Assembly: GCA_035544215.1 (NCBI GenBank)
Contig: DATKHY010000001.1
Coordinates: 62,001 to 126,000 of the forward strand
Direction: 5' to 3'
From: Candidatus Binatia bacterium
GTDB lineage: Bacteria; Vulcanimicrobiota; Vulcanimicrobiia; Vulcanimicrobiales; Vulcanimicrobiaceae
Length of the DNA: 64,000 nt
Shown here: piece by piece, positions 50,851-59,561 of the stretch
Layout: each line of letters starts with the position of its first letter
How positions within the stretch are numbered: the stretch's first letter is position 1
Translations under genes and position numbers: made by a program
Notes under the pieces: generated by a model
The model's input: the letters and a program-made list of their open reading frames with translations, nothing else
Told to the model about the DNA's origin: nothing
Databases searched by the model: none

Positions 50851-52089
50851 CTACGCCGTCCACTCCAGCATCGCTTCCCATTCGGGCTTCGGGAAGCGCT
50901 GTTTGGACTTGATGGCCTCGACGTACTTGCGCTTGCCGGCGCGATTCCCCTTACCGAGCATCAGGCCGCCGACGAGCCGGTCCTCCCAGAAAAACAGCGC
51001 GCGATACCACTTCTTCTCGCGATCGATCTTGCGCCGGATCTCCAGATCTTGACGAAGGTCGGTCCCCAGGCCGAACTGCGTGATCGTTTGTCCCTTGAAG
51101 AGCAGCGACGAGTACTCGGGCACGTCGTGATACTTCTCGCTGCCGCCCATCATGTTCTGCGCGGCGACCTTGCCGTGGGCGCCGGCATTGTTCCACGTTC
51201 CCATGCGATAGCGTATCTCGAGGATGGGATCGTAGAAATCCGCCACGTCCCCGGCTGCGAAGATGCCTGCGACGTTGGTCTCGAGATGGTCGTCGCACAG
51301 GATGCCGTTCTTGCTCGTCTCGATCTCGGTGCCGTCGCAGATCTCCGTGTTCATTGCGAGGCCGAAGCCGTAGGCGTAGCACTCCGCCGCGATCTCGGCG
51401 CCCGTGCTGGTCTTGACCTTGGTGATGACGCCGTTGGAGCGCACGAACTCCGCGACCTCCTCGCCGTAGTGCATGTGTACGCCGTCGGCCGCGGCCGCCT
51501 CGTGTAGCAGCGCACCGGCCTCCTCGTCGATGATGCGGTGCAGGCCGCGCGGACCGCGCATCAGCCAATGCGTCTCCATGCCGCGCGACGCGAAGGCCTC
51601 GGCGAGCTCGTAGGCGATGAACGACCCGCCGATGGCGACGGCGGCGCGGCTTTGGTCGATCTGCTCGGAGATCGCACGGGTGTCGTCCAGGTATTGAAAC
51701 GGAAAGAGATTTGCCGCGCCGTCGGCACCAGGCTTGCCGGTCGGATTCGGCCGTCCTCCGGTCGCGATCAGCAGGGCGTCGTACAGGTATGCCTTGCCGT
51801 CCACCTCGACGATGCGCTCCTGCGGAACGACGCGCGCCACGTGCGTGCACAGGCGCAAGTCGATGCGATGCTCCTCGTGCCATGCGACGCTACGGATCAT
51901 CACGTTCGCCTCGGGTATCTGCCGGCGCAGCATCGGGGGCAGCGAGATGCGGTTGTAGAGCGAGTACGGCTCGTCCCCGAACAGCGTGATCTCGCACGCC
52001 GGATCGTGTTTGCGCAGCTGCTCGGCCGCCGTGGTCCCGGCGAATCCGTTGCCGACGATCACGTAGCGCCGAAACTCCGAGTTCGTCAC
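50851..52089 (-). CDS. NAD(P)/FAD-dependent oxidoreductase (NirB/rubredoxin-reductase-like)
   Basis: 412 aa from GTG 52089, overlapping the amidohydrolase stop (GTGA). RYVIVGNGFAGTTAAEQLRKHDPACEITLFGDEPYSLYNRISLPPML is the FAD-binding head, AVAIGGSFIAYELAEAFASRGMETHWLMR the NADH site, and NVAGIFAAGDVADFYDP the C-terminal FAD motif. Sequence style follows nitrite reductase large-subunit N-terminal domains and ferredoxin/rubredoxin reductases. Electron partner unknown. Confidence 0.85.
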   Translation of the reverse strand: MTNSEFRRYVIVGNGFAGTTAAEQLRKHDPACEITLFGDEPYSLYNRISLPPMLRRQIPEANVMIRSVAWHEEHRIDLRLCTHVARVVPQERIVEVDGKAYLYDALLIATGGRPNPTGKPGADGAANLFPFQYLDDTRAISEQIDQSRAAVAIGGSFIAYELAEAFASRGMETHWLMRGPRGLHRIIDEEAGALLHEAAAADGVHMHYGEEVAEFVRSNGVITKVKTSTGAEIAAECYAYGFGLAMNTEICDGTEIETSKNGILCDDHLETNVAGIFAAGDVADFYDPILEIRYRMGTWNNAGAHGKVAAQNMMGGSEKYHDVPEYSSLLFKGQTITQFGLGTDLRQDLEIRRKIDREKKWYRALFFWEDRLVGGLMLGKGNRAGKRKYVEAIKSKQRFPKPEWEAMLEWTA

Positions 52090-53228
52090 GGCGCGCGCAG
52101 GGCGAGTCCGAGCATCATCTCGCGGCCGATCTCGAGCGCCCGCTCGTCGATGTCGAAGCGGGCGCTGTGCTGCGGCTCCGCACCCAGGACCGGCCCGCGC
52201 GACCCTATGAGGAAATACGCGCCCGGGCGCTGCTGCTGCATGAAGGCCATGTCTTCCGACCACATGACGATCTCGTGCGGGTCCACGAGCTTCTCGGCGC
52301 CGACCACGCGCCGCGCGACATCGCGCACCGCCGCGTTGGCCGCGGCGTCGTTGACGGTCGGCGGATAGACCCAATGATAGTCGAAGCGATATTCGAGCCG
52401 CATCGCCTCGCACACGCCGCGCAACAGCCGCTCGATGCGCTCCGGCAGCTCCTTGCGCACGCCGTCGTCGAACGCGCGGACCGTCCCCTGCAAATACGCC
52501 CGCTCGGGAATGACGTTGAACGTCGTGCCGGCATGCAGTGACCCGACCGTGACGACGGCGGGATGCCGCGGCGAGATCTCGCGGCTCGCAACGGTCTGCA
52601 GCATCGTCACCAGCTGCGCCGCCCCCACCACCGGGTCTACGGCCGCGTGCGGCATGGCCCCGTGGCCGCCCTTGCCGATCAGCTCGATGTCGAAGCGATC
52701 CGACGACGCGAAGAACGGGCCTTCGCGAATGCCGACCTTGCCCGCATCGAGCCCGCTGTAGACGTGCAGCGCGAAGGTGCGATCGACGTGCGGATTCTCG
52801 AGCGCACCGTCCTCGATCATGAGCTTGTTGCCCGCGTATCCTTCCTCGCCCGGCTGGAAGCAGAAAACCAGCGTTCCGGAGACCTCGTCCCTCCGGTCGA
52901 GGAGCGTGCGCGCCGCGCTCAAGAGAATCGCCATGTGCGCGTCGTGACCGCACGCGTGCATGACGCCTGCGTTGCACGACCGGTACGTCACGTCGTTGAG
53001 CTCTTCGACAGGCAGCGCGTCCATGTCGGCGCGGAGCAGAGTCACCGGTCCCGGGCGGCGGCCCTGAAGCGTCGCGAGAACGCCGGTCTTGCCGACCCCG
53101 CTGCGAATCGCGGCGAAGCCGAACCCGCGCAGCTCGCGCTCGATGAAGGCGGCGGTCTCGTGCTCCTCCAGCGACAGCTCCGGGTGAGCGTGAAAGTGGC
53201 GCCGGTAGCGGACGAGCTCAGTTGTCAT
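52086..53228 (-). CDS. M20-family amidohydrolase (aminoacylase/hippurate hydrolase type)
   Basis: 380 aa. Metal ligands are seen in RADMDALPVEE, NAGVMHACGHDAHMAIL and FCFQPGEEGYAGN, and later MWSEDMAFMQQQRPGAYFLIGSRG. RRHFHAHPELSLEEHETAAF is the family's N-terminal signature. It removes acyl groups from amino acids or related amides in the cytosol. Cotranscribed with the downstream FAD oxidoreductase. Confidence 0.9.
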   Translation of the reverse strand: MTTELVRYRRHFHAHPELSLEEHETAAFIERELRGFGFAAIRSGVGKTGVLATLQGRRPGPVTLLRADMDALPVEELNDVTYRSCNAGVMHACGHDAHMAILLSAARTLLDRRDEVSGTLVFCFQPGEEGYAGNKLMIEDGALENPHVDRTFALHVYSGLDAGKVGIREGPFFASSDRFDIELIGKGGHGAMPHAAVDPVVGAAQLVTMLQTVASREISPRHPAVVTVGSLHAGTTFNVIPERAYLQGTVRAFDDGVRKELPERIERLLRGVCEAMRLEYRFDYHWVYPPTVNDAAANAAVRDVARRVVGAEKLVDPHEIVMWSEDMAFMQQQRPGAYFLIGSRGPVLGAEPQHSARFDIDERALEIGREMMLGLALRAP

Positions 53229-53250
53229 TTATCGCGAGAAGGATACGCAT

Positions 53251-53589
53251 TTACGGAAAGTACTTCAACTCGACATCGATGGTGCCGACGACAGGCACAC
53301 AGACGAAGCGCTGCCGACTGTGCAGCGGACCGTTCAACGCCAGCACGCCGCTGTGGGCATCGTAGGCGTCGGTGTCGCTCGCCAACGTCACGTACGCGTC
53401 AAGCGCCATTCCTTCCGCCGCAAACAGCGCCGGCGCATAGCCCGAGCCGCCGGGCGTCGGGCCGACGCGCGCGAGGGCCTGACAGAATGGGTTGTCGCAC
53501 TTCCAGTGCGCCGCGGGCGCGTCGGCGGCTCGCGCCGGCGCGACAAGCGATCCGAGCGCCATGAGAAACGCTGCCGCCCTGCGAAGCAT
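53251..53589 (-). CDS. Small secreted hypothetical protein
   Basis: 112 aa from ATG 53589 (an ATG 21 bp earlier is possible). The signal peptide MLRRAAAFLMALGSLVAPARA is clear. The mature part has three cysteines (KCDNPFC and FVCVP) and is beta-rich, ending VGTIDVELKYFP. No family recognised. It lies between the amidohydrolase operon and the divergent 2-oxoacid dehydrogenase operon. Confidence 0.6.
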   Translation of the reverse strand: MLRRAAAFLMALGSLVAPARAADAPAAHWKCDNPFCQALARVGPTPGGSGYAPALFAAEGMALDAYVTLASDTDAYDAHSGVLALNGPLHSRQRFVCVPVVGTIDVELKYFP

Positions 53590-53669
53590 CGCCTGGCCTT
53601 TTGGGCGCATGCCTCGTCGCCACCTTCGGCGCAGGATTTCGGCCCGAAACGCGCGACTAGTGGCCTGGA

Positions 53670-54710
53670 ATGGCCCTCGAGCATAAGCCGGAATCGAAGA
53701 CGCGCCCCGTCTTCGAGCGGCATGGATTGAGCGACGAGCAGCTCGTGGCGATGTTTCGCACGATGCTGATGCAGCGCACGCTCGAGAATCGCGGCTTCCA
53801 ACTCAACCGGCAAGGTAAGATTCCATTCGCGTCGGCGAGCGAAGGGCACGAGGCCGTTCAGGCCGGCGCCGCGATGGCATTCGACCGCGGCAAGGACATC
53901 TTGGTCCCGTACTATCGCGACTTGGGGCTGGAGCTGGGAATCGGACTCACGCCGTATGAGGTGCTGCTGTCGCTCTTCGCGCGAGCGGCCGACCACTCGG
54001 CGGGACGCCAATTCCCCCACCATTACGCGAGGCGTTCGCTCGGGCTGCAGACGATCAGCTCCGTGATCGCGGCGCAGCTGCCGCACGCTGTCGGCGCGGC
54101 GTATGCGCTGCAGTATCGGGGCGCGCGAGGCCGCGCGGTTCTGACGACGTTCGGCGACGGCGCAACGAGCGAAGGCGAGTGGCACGAGTCGGTCAACTTC
54201 GCCGCGGTGCACCGGCTGCCGATCGTCTTTCTATGCGAGAACAACGAGTGGGCAATCTCGACGCCGCTCCGGTTGCAGATGGCACAGCCCAACGTCTACG
54301 AGCGCGCGGTCGGGTACGGCCTACCCGGAGCCGTGGTGAACGGGATGGATCCCATTGCGTGCTACGCGGTCGTAAAGGAAGCCCTCCAGCGCGCGCGGTC
54401 GGGCGGCGGGCCGACGCTCGTCGAAGCCAAGTGCTATCGCTTCCTGTCCCATACGACCGACGACGATGACCGCACCTATCGCTCGCGCGAAGAGGTCGAG
54501 GCGCGCCGCAAGCACGACCCCGTTCCGGGTTTCGAGCGCCTGTTGATCGAGCGCTCGATCCTGACCGACCAGGGTGCGGAAGCATTGAAGCGTTCCGTGC
54601 TCGAAGAAGCCAACGACGCGACCGACCGCGCCGAGGCGATGGCCTACCCGGCGGTGACGACCCTCTACGAACTGGTCTACGCCGATAGCTGGCAGCCGTG
54701 GCGCGAATGA
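53670..54710 (+). CDS. 2-oxoacid dehydrogenase E1 component, alpha subunit (copy 1)
   Basis: 346 aa. The ThDP motif GDGATSEGEWHESVNFAAVHRLPIVFLCENNEWAIST (GDG...NN) and RSGGGPTLVEAKCYRF, HTTDDDDRTYRSREE are those of branched-chain/pyruvate E1-alpha. HYARRSLGLQTISSVIAAQLPHAVGAAYAL is the usual middle. First gene of a four-gene operon E1a-E1a-E1b-E2. Acceptor could be pyruvate or branched-chain oxoacids. The next gene is a close paralogue, so this copy may have a different substrate preference. Confidence 0.9.
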   Translation: MALEHKPESKTRPVFERHGLSDEQLVAMFRTMLMQRTLENRGFQLNRQGKIPFASASEGHEAVQAGAAMAFDRGKDILVPYYRDLGLELGIGLTPYEVLLSLFARAADHSAGRQFPHHYARRSLGLQTISSVIAAQLPHAVGAAYALQYRGARGRAVLTTFGDGATSEGEWHESVNFAAVHRLPIVFLCENNEWAISTPLRLQMAQPNVYERAVGYGLPGAVVNGMDPIACYAVVKEALQRARSGGGPTLVEAKCYRFLSHTTDDDDRTYRSREEVEARRKHDPVPGFERLLIERSILTDQGAEALKRSVLEEANDATDRAEAMAYPAVTTLYELVYADSWQPWRE

Positions 54711-54731
54711 GGAAGCAGAACGTGGAGAACC

Positions 54732-55760
54732 ATGGCTAGCACCGACATCGCGAGCGGCACGCTCGAACGTCACGGCTTGAGCGACGATCAGCTGCGCGAG
54801 ATCTTCCGCAATATGCTGCTACAGCGCCAGCTCGACAATCGAGGTTTCCAGCTCAACCGTCAGGGCAAAGTTCCGTTCGCGTTGGGCAGCGAGGGCCACG
54901 AGGCGCTGCAGGCGGGCGCGGCGATGGCCTTCAATCGCGGCAAGGACGTTCTCGCGCCGTACTATCGCGATCTCGGACTGTGCCTCGGCATCGGGCTCTC
55001 GCCGTACGAAATTATGCTCTCGATCTTCGCGCGCGCCGAGGACCACAACGGCGGCCGGCAATTTCCGAATCACTACTCGTCTAAGCGCGCCGGCCTGATG
55101 TCGTTCTCCTCTATCTTGGCCGCGCATCTGCCGCACGCCGTAGGCGCGGCGTATGCCCTCAAGTATCGCGGCGAATCCGGACGCGCCGTCTTGGCCACCT
55201 GTGGCGACGGGACGACGAGCGAGGGCGAATGGCACGAGTCGATGAATTTCGCGGCCGTCCACAGGCTGCCGTTCGTGATGCTGGTCGAGAATAACGAGTG
55301 GGCGATCTCGACGCCGCTCGACAAACAGATGGCCCAGCCCGAGATCTGGAAGCGCGCCGCGGGTTACGGCATGCCCGGCGCGCGCTTCAACGGTTTCGAT
55401 CCCATAGCGACTTACGCCGCGGTGAAGGCGGCGATGGATCGCGCGCGTAGCGGAGGCGGACCGACGCTCGTGGAGGGCACCTGTTACCGGTATCTGGCGC
55501 ATTCCACCGACGACAACGACATGACCTATCGCACCCGCGACGAGGTGCTGGAACGCCGCAAGCACGATCCCGTGCCCTCGTTCGAGGCGTTGCTGCTCGA
55601 GCACGGAATCATGAACGCGGAGGACGTCGCGGCGATGCGCAAGGACGTCCTGCGCGAGACGAATGAGGCCACCGACGCGGCTGAGGCGCTGCCGTATCCG
55701 GAGGCCGCCGACCTCTACACGCACGTCTATGAAGGAGCCTGGCAACCGTGGCAGTCGTGA
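54732..55760 (+). CDS. 2-oxoacid dehydrogenase E1 component, alpha subunit (copy 2)
   Basis: 342 aa, similar along its whole length to the preceding gene. ThDP motif GDGTTSEGEWHESMNFAAVHRLPFVMLVENNEWAIST; then RSGGGPTLVEGTCYRYLAHSTDDNDMTYRTRDE. Both copies keep all ThDP residues, so neither looks decayed. Only one beta subunit follows, so the two alpha chains probably share it. Spacing 21 bp from copy 1 and 13-bp overlap with E1-beta. Confidence 0.9.
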   Translation: MASTDIASGTLERHGLSDDQLREIFRNMLLQRQLDNRGFQLNRQGKVPFALGSEGHEALQAGAAMAFNRGKDVLAPYYRDLGLCLGIGLSPYEIMLSIFARAEDHNGGRQFPNHYSSKRAGLMSFSSILAAHLPHAVGAAYALKYRGESGRAVLATCGDGTTSEGEWHESMNFAAVHRLPFVMLVENNEWAISTPLDKQMAQPEIWKRAAGYGMPGARFNGFDPIATYAAVKAAMDRARSGGGPTLVEGTCYRYLAHSTDDNDMTYRTRDEVLERRKHDPVPSFEALLLEHGIMNAEDVAAMRKDVLRETNEATDAAEALPYPEAADLYTHVYEGAWQPWQS

Positions 55761-56755
55761 GCAGCACGAACTCGACCGTGATGAACAACGTCGAGGCGGT
55801 CCGCGCGACCCTTTACGAGGCGATGAAGAGCGACGATCGGACATTGATCCTGGGCGAGGACGTCGGCGCCCGCGGCAACGTCTTCCTGATCACCAAGGAC
55901 TTCATCAACGAGTTCGGGCCGGAGCGCGTCATCGACACGCCGATCGCTGAGGCGTCGATCGTCGGCATCGCCGTCGGTATGGCGATGGAAGGACTGCGGC
56001 CGATCGCCGAGATCCAGTTCGCCGATTTCATCTACCCGTCATACAACCAGATCGTGGGCGAGGCAGCGAAGATACGCTACCGCTCGAACGGCGAGTACAC
56101 GTGCCCGCTCGTTATCCGCACGCCCTACGGAGGCGGCGTGCGCGGCGCGCTCTCGCACTCCGTCTCTGTCGAGGCGCTCTTCTATCACGTTCCCGGGCTC
56201 AAGATCGTGGCGCCGGCCTTCCCGGCGGACGTCAAGGGGCTGCTCAACGCTTCGATCGACGATCCGGATCCCGTGTTGTTTCTCGAACACAAAAAGACGT
56301 ATCGCCTGATCAAAGGAGAGGTGCCGAATGGCCACTACACGATCCCGCTCGGTAAGGCGAACGTGCTGAAGGAGGGCACGCAGCTCAGCGTCGTTTCTTA
56401 CGGACTCTACGTCCACTGGGCGCTCGAAGCGGCGCAGCAGCTCCAGCAAGACGGCATCTCGGTCGAGGTCATCGACCTGCGCTCGATCCGGCCGATGGAC
56501 AAGACGACGATTTTGCAAAGCGTCGAGAAGACACGCAAGCTGCTGATCGTTCACGAGGACAACAAGTTCGGCGGCATCGGCGCGGAGATCAGCGCGATGG
56601 TGGCTGAGGAGGCGCTGTTCAATCTCGACGCGCCGATTCGCCGCCTGTGCGGGCCGGACGTTCCGGCGATGGGTTACGCGATGCCGCTCGAGGAAGCGTT
56701 CATGTCTTCGCCGTCGGAGATGGCCGACGCGATGCGAGAGATGGTGAAATTCTGA
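55748..56755 (+). CDS. 2-oxoacid dehydrogenase E1 component, beta subunit
   Basis: 335 aa from GTG 55748 (AAGGAG 10 bp upstream); GTG 55757 is an alternative with a GTGA overlap. LILGEDVGARGNVFLITKDFINEFGPERVIDTPIAEASIVGIAVGMAMEGLRPIAEIQFADF, TPYGGGVRGALSHSVSVEALF and the C-terminal transketolase domain (SVEVIDLRSIRPMDKTTILQSVEKTRKLLIVHED) are standard E1-beta motifs. Forms the heterotetramer with an alpha chain. Confidence 0.93.
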   Translation: MAVVSSTNSTVMNNVEAVRATLYEAMKSDDRTLILGEDVGARGNVFLITKDFINEFGPERVIDTPIAEASIVGIAVGMAMEGLRPIAEIQFADFIYPSYNQIVGEAAKIRYRSNGEYTCPLVIRTPYGGGVRGALSHSVSVEALFYHVPGLKIVAPAFPADVKGLLNASIDDPDPVLFLEHKKTYRLIKGEVPNGHYTIPLGKANVLKEGTQLSVVSYGLYVHWALEAAQQLQQDGISVEVIDLRSIRPMDKTTILQSVEKTRKLLIVHEDNKFGGIGAEISAMVAEEALFNLDAPIRRLCGPDVPAMGYAMPLEEAFMSSPSEMADAMREMVKF

Positions 56756-58026
56756 TGGCTACCACGATTACGATGCCGCAGCTCGGCGAGACGGTAACCG
56801 AAGGCACCGTTGCGCAGTGGCTGAAAAAGATCGGCGACGCGGTCGACAAGTACGAAGACTTCGTCGAGGTATCCACCGACAAGGTCAACGCCGGCGTTCC
56901 CTCACCAGTCACTGGAACGATCCGCGAGCTGCTCGTCAAGGAGGGCGAGACGGTCGCGACCGGCACCCCGATCGCCGTGATCGAGGAGCTTGGCGCCGCA
57001 CCCGTCGCGACGCAGGCAGCCCCGGCTCCCGCGCGTGAAGAGCCCGCGCAGGCCGCGCCCGCGAGCGCCTCGCCGTCCGGAAACGGCGCGGCCGCGGCTG
57101 CAGCTGCCAACGCCGCCGCGTCGCCCGCCGTCCGCCGTCTCGCGCGCGAACATCACGTCGACATCCGCACGCTGCGCGGCAGCGGCACGAACGGGCGCGT
57201 GACCGCCGACGACGTGCTCACCGCGGCGCGCAGCGTTGTTTCGGCAACGGCCCCGCCTACCGCGCCGCCGATCCCGAGCCCAGGGCGAACGTCGACTTAT
57301 GCGCAGCCCGCTCGAGGAACGCTGATCCCGCTGACGCAGGCACGCCGCATCATCGCGGAGCGCATGGTCGAGAGCAAACACACCGCGCCGCACGCCTGGT
57401 CAATGGTCGAAATCGACGTCACCGACGTCTGGGAGTGGCGCGTTCGCGAGAAAGACCGCTTCGAGCGCGAGACCGGCCATCGGCTCACGCTCCTGCCGTT
57501 TTTCATCCGGGCGGTAGTTGAATCGCTCAATCTTTTCCCGCTAATGAACGCCAAGTTCGTTCCGGCGGCGGAAGGCAGTGCGGCGGCGATCTACGTCAAT
57601 GAGGCCGTCAACATCGGGATCGCCATCGGCCTGCCGACCAATCTGGTCGTCCCCGTTATCAAGAACGCCGACCAGCTCTCGATCAAAGGTATCGCAATCG
57701 CGGCCGGCGAGCTGATCGACAAAGCGCGCAAGGGTAAACTCGGCGTGGACGATCTGGCCGGCGGCACCTTTACCGTCAACAACAACGGCGCCAACGGGTC
57801 GTGGGCGTCAGCGCCGATCATCAATGCGGGCCAGGCCGGCATCGTGACGATGGAGGCCGTCATCAAGAAGCTGGTCGTGCGCGACGACGACACGATCGCC
57901 ATCCGCCGGATGATGAACGCGTGCCTCTCGCTCGACCACCGCGTCGTGGACGGGTACGTCGCGAGCGGCTTCTTGGCGGAGCTCAAGCGCCGCCTTGAAG
58001 CGATGAAACCACAAGGGGAATTGTAG
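56755..58026 (+). CDS. Dihydrolipoamide acyltransferase E2
   Basis: 423 aa; ATG 56755 overlaps the E1-beta stop. Lipoyl domain residues 1-77 with Lys43 in EVSTDKVNAGVPSP; an Ala/Pro linker; peripheral-subunit-binding domain about 120-160 (ASPAVRRLAREHHVDIRTLRGSGTNGRVTADDV); catalytic domain ending LSLDHRVVDGYVASGFLAEL with the HxxxDG active site. It carries acyl groups from E1 to CoA. No E3 gene follows in the window. Confidence 0.93.
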   Translation: MATTITMPQLGETVTEGTVAQWLKKIGDAVDKYEDFVEVSTDKVNAGVPSPVTGTIRELLVKEGETVATGTPIAVIEELGAAPVATQAAPAPAREEPAQAAPASASPSGNGAAAAAAANAAASPAVRRLAREHHVDIRTLRGSGTNGRVTADDVLTAARSVVSATAPPTAPPIPSPGRTSTYAQPARGTLIPLTQARRIIAERMVESKHTAPHAWSMVEIDVTDVWEWRVREKDRFERETGHRLTLLPFFIRAVVESLNLFPLMNAKFVPAAEGSAAAIYVNEAVNIGIAIGLPTNLVVPVIKNADQLSIKGIAIAAGELIDKARKGKLGVDDLAGGTFTVNNNGANGSWASAPIINAGQAGIVTMEAVIKKLVVRDDDTIAIRRMMNACLSLDHRVVDGYVASGFLAELKRRLEAMKPQGEL

Positions 58027-58033
58027 CTCGCAG

Positions 58034-58393
58034 ATCCGCAAGCATTTTCGCTTTGAGGCGGCGCACGTACTTCCGTTTCATCCCGGCAAGTGCGCGCGAA
58101 TGCACGGCCACTCGTATCGCCTCGAGGTCGCGGTGCGCGGGCGGTTGCGCTCGCGCGGCCCCGCGCGCGGAATGATCGAGGACTTCGACAAAATCGAGCG
58201 CATCGTCGGCGAACGCGTCATCCAAGCGCTCGATCATCACAACCTCAACGACGAGATCGAGAACCCGACGGTCGAAAACATCGTGCTGTGGATCTGGAAG
58301 CGCCTCGAACGCCACCTGCTCAACTTGGACGAACTTGTGCTCTGGGAGACTCAGACGGCTTGCGCGGTCCTGCGCCGCAGCGATTTAGCGTGA
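58034..58393 (+). CDS. queD: 6-carboxytetrahydropterin synthase family, QueD-like; probable ATC start
   Basis: 119 aa if initiated at ATC 58034. The zinc site needs FEAAH plus HGHSY: KHFRFEAAHVLPFHPGKCARMHGHSYRLEV. The first ATG in frame (58100) lies between them and would remove the first His and the cysteine, so initiation must be upstream, where only ATC 58034 stands 7 bp after the E2 stop. NPTVENIVLWIWKRL is the family's later motif. It makes 6-carboxytetrahydropterin for queuosine. Followed by queE. Confidence 0.85.
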   Translation: MRKHFRFEAAHVLPFHPGKCARMHGHSYRLEVAVRGRLRSRGPARGMIEDFDKIERIVGERVIQALDHHNLNDEIENPTVENIVLWIWKRLERHLLNLDELVLWETQTACAVLRRSDLA

Positions 58394-58968
58394 TGCTGCA
58401 GCTCTCCGAAATCTTCTACAGCATTCAGGGCGAGGGCACGTGGACCGGCACGCCCGCCGTGTTCGTGCGGCTCGCGGGCTGTAACCTGGCCTGCGATTTC
58501 TGCGATACGGATTACTCGACGAAGTTCTTCGCCGACGTGGACCGGATCGTCGCGACCGTCCGCGAGACCGGCCCGGATTGTCCGATGGTCGTGCTGACCG
58601 GCGGCGAGCCGTTCGCCCAGGCTGAAACGCCGGCGCTGATCGATGCGCTGCGCGCGGACGGACGGCGCGTGCACGTCGAGTCCAACGGCACGATCTTCGC
58701 CGACTTGCCGGACGACGTCTGGCTCTGCGTCTCTCCGAAGGAGCGCGTCGACCGCCGGATGGCGGTGCGCGCAAACGAGGCGAAGCTGATCGTGGACGCC
58801 CGCGTGCCCGAGGAGCATCTCGCGCTTTTCGAGGGCAAACCGACGATATTGCTGCAGCCCGAGGGGAACAAGCCGGCCAACGTCGCGCTCGCGCTGGACT
58901 ACGCGAAGACGCATCCGCGCCGCTTCCGCCTGTCGCTGCAGACGCACAAGTTCATCGGCGCGCCGTGA
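58393..58968 (+). CDS. queE: 7-carboxy-7-deazaguanine synthase
   Basis: 191 aa radical SAM enzyme; ATG 58393 (or GTG 58390) overlaps the queD stop. LSEIFYSIQGEGTWTGTPAVFVRLAGCNLACDFCDTDYSTKF gives the Cys-x3-Cys-x2-Cys cluster motif, VVLTGGEPFAQ the GGEP motif, and ...LQTHKFIGAP the typical QueE end. It converts 6-carboxytetrahydropterin to CDG in queuosine or deazaguanine synthesis. queC/queF not seen. Confidence 0.93.
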   Translation: MLQLSEIFYSIQGEGTWTGTPAVFVRLAGCNLACDFCDTDYSTKFFADVDRIVATVRETGPDCPMVVLTGGEPFAQAETPALIDALRADGRRVHVESNGTIFADLPDDVWLCVSPKERVDRRMAVRANEAKLIVDARVPEEHLALFEGKPTILLQPEGNKPANVALALDYAKTHPRRFRLSLQTHKFIGAP

Positions 58969-59561
58969 TCCTGCTCGCCTGTGCGGTCGATGCGGAGCTG
59001 GCCTTCTGGGAGCCGCGCGACGGCGTCGCAACGCTCGTCACCGGCGTCGGACCCGTCGAGGTGTCCTGCGCCCTCACCGCCGAGCTCTGCCGGTATCCGT
59101 ACCGGCTCGTCGTCAACGCGGGCCTGGCAGGCGCATTCGACGGCGCCGCGAGCATCGGCGACGGCGTTGTCGTCGAAGACGACGCGATGGAGATCGCGCT
59201 GGAGAGCGGTGCGCCGCTGAAGCTTCCCCGCGGCGAGCGCACCGTCGAGCGAGCGCACTCGGACTCCGAGCTCGTCGCGCGCCTGCGCGACGCGAGCTTT
59301 CCGATAGTACGCGGCATCACCGTCGCGCGCGTGACGTCGTCGGAGCAAACGGCGCGGCGCCTGGCGACCCAGTTTCGGGCGCAGGTGGAATCGATGGAGG
59401 GGTTTGCGGCGCTGCGCGCCGCCGAGCGCATGGGGGTTCGGGCCATCGAGGTGCGCGGCATCTCGAACCGCTGCGGCGAGCGCGAGTCCAGCGGCTGGGA
59501 CTTCGACGCCGGAATGAACGGCTTGCGCCGCATCGCGCGCGCGTTGTTCGAGCTCGTGTGA
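58965..59561 (+). CDS. mqnB: Futalosine hydrolase
   Basis: 198 aa from GTG 58965, overlapping the queE stop. Nucleoside-phosphorylase/hydrolase fold: TGVGPVEVSCALTAELC, VVNAGLAGAFDGAASIGDGVVVEDDAMEIALE and VESMEGFAALRAAERMGVRAIEVRGISNRCGERESSGWDFDAGMNGL. The last segment is diagnostic for MqnB, with MESMEG-like and RGISN motifs. It releases hypoxanthine from futalosine in the alternative menaquinone pathway. mqnD follows directly. Confidence 0.9.
   Translation: MILLACAVDAELAFWEPRDGVATLVTGVGPVEVSCALTAELCRYPYRLVVNAGLAGAFDGAASIGDGVVVEDDAMEIALESGAPLKLPRGERTVERAHSDSELVARLRDASFPIVRGITVARVTSSEQTARRLATQFRAQVESMEGFAALRAAERMGVRAIEVRGISNRCGERESSGWDFDAGMNGLRRIARALFELV

Noticed and set aside
50851-52977. 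708-codon version of the FAD oxidoreductase
   Set aside because: The first 296 codons are a shadow of the M20 amidohydrolase; the FAD motif starts just after GTG 52089.
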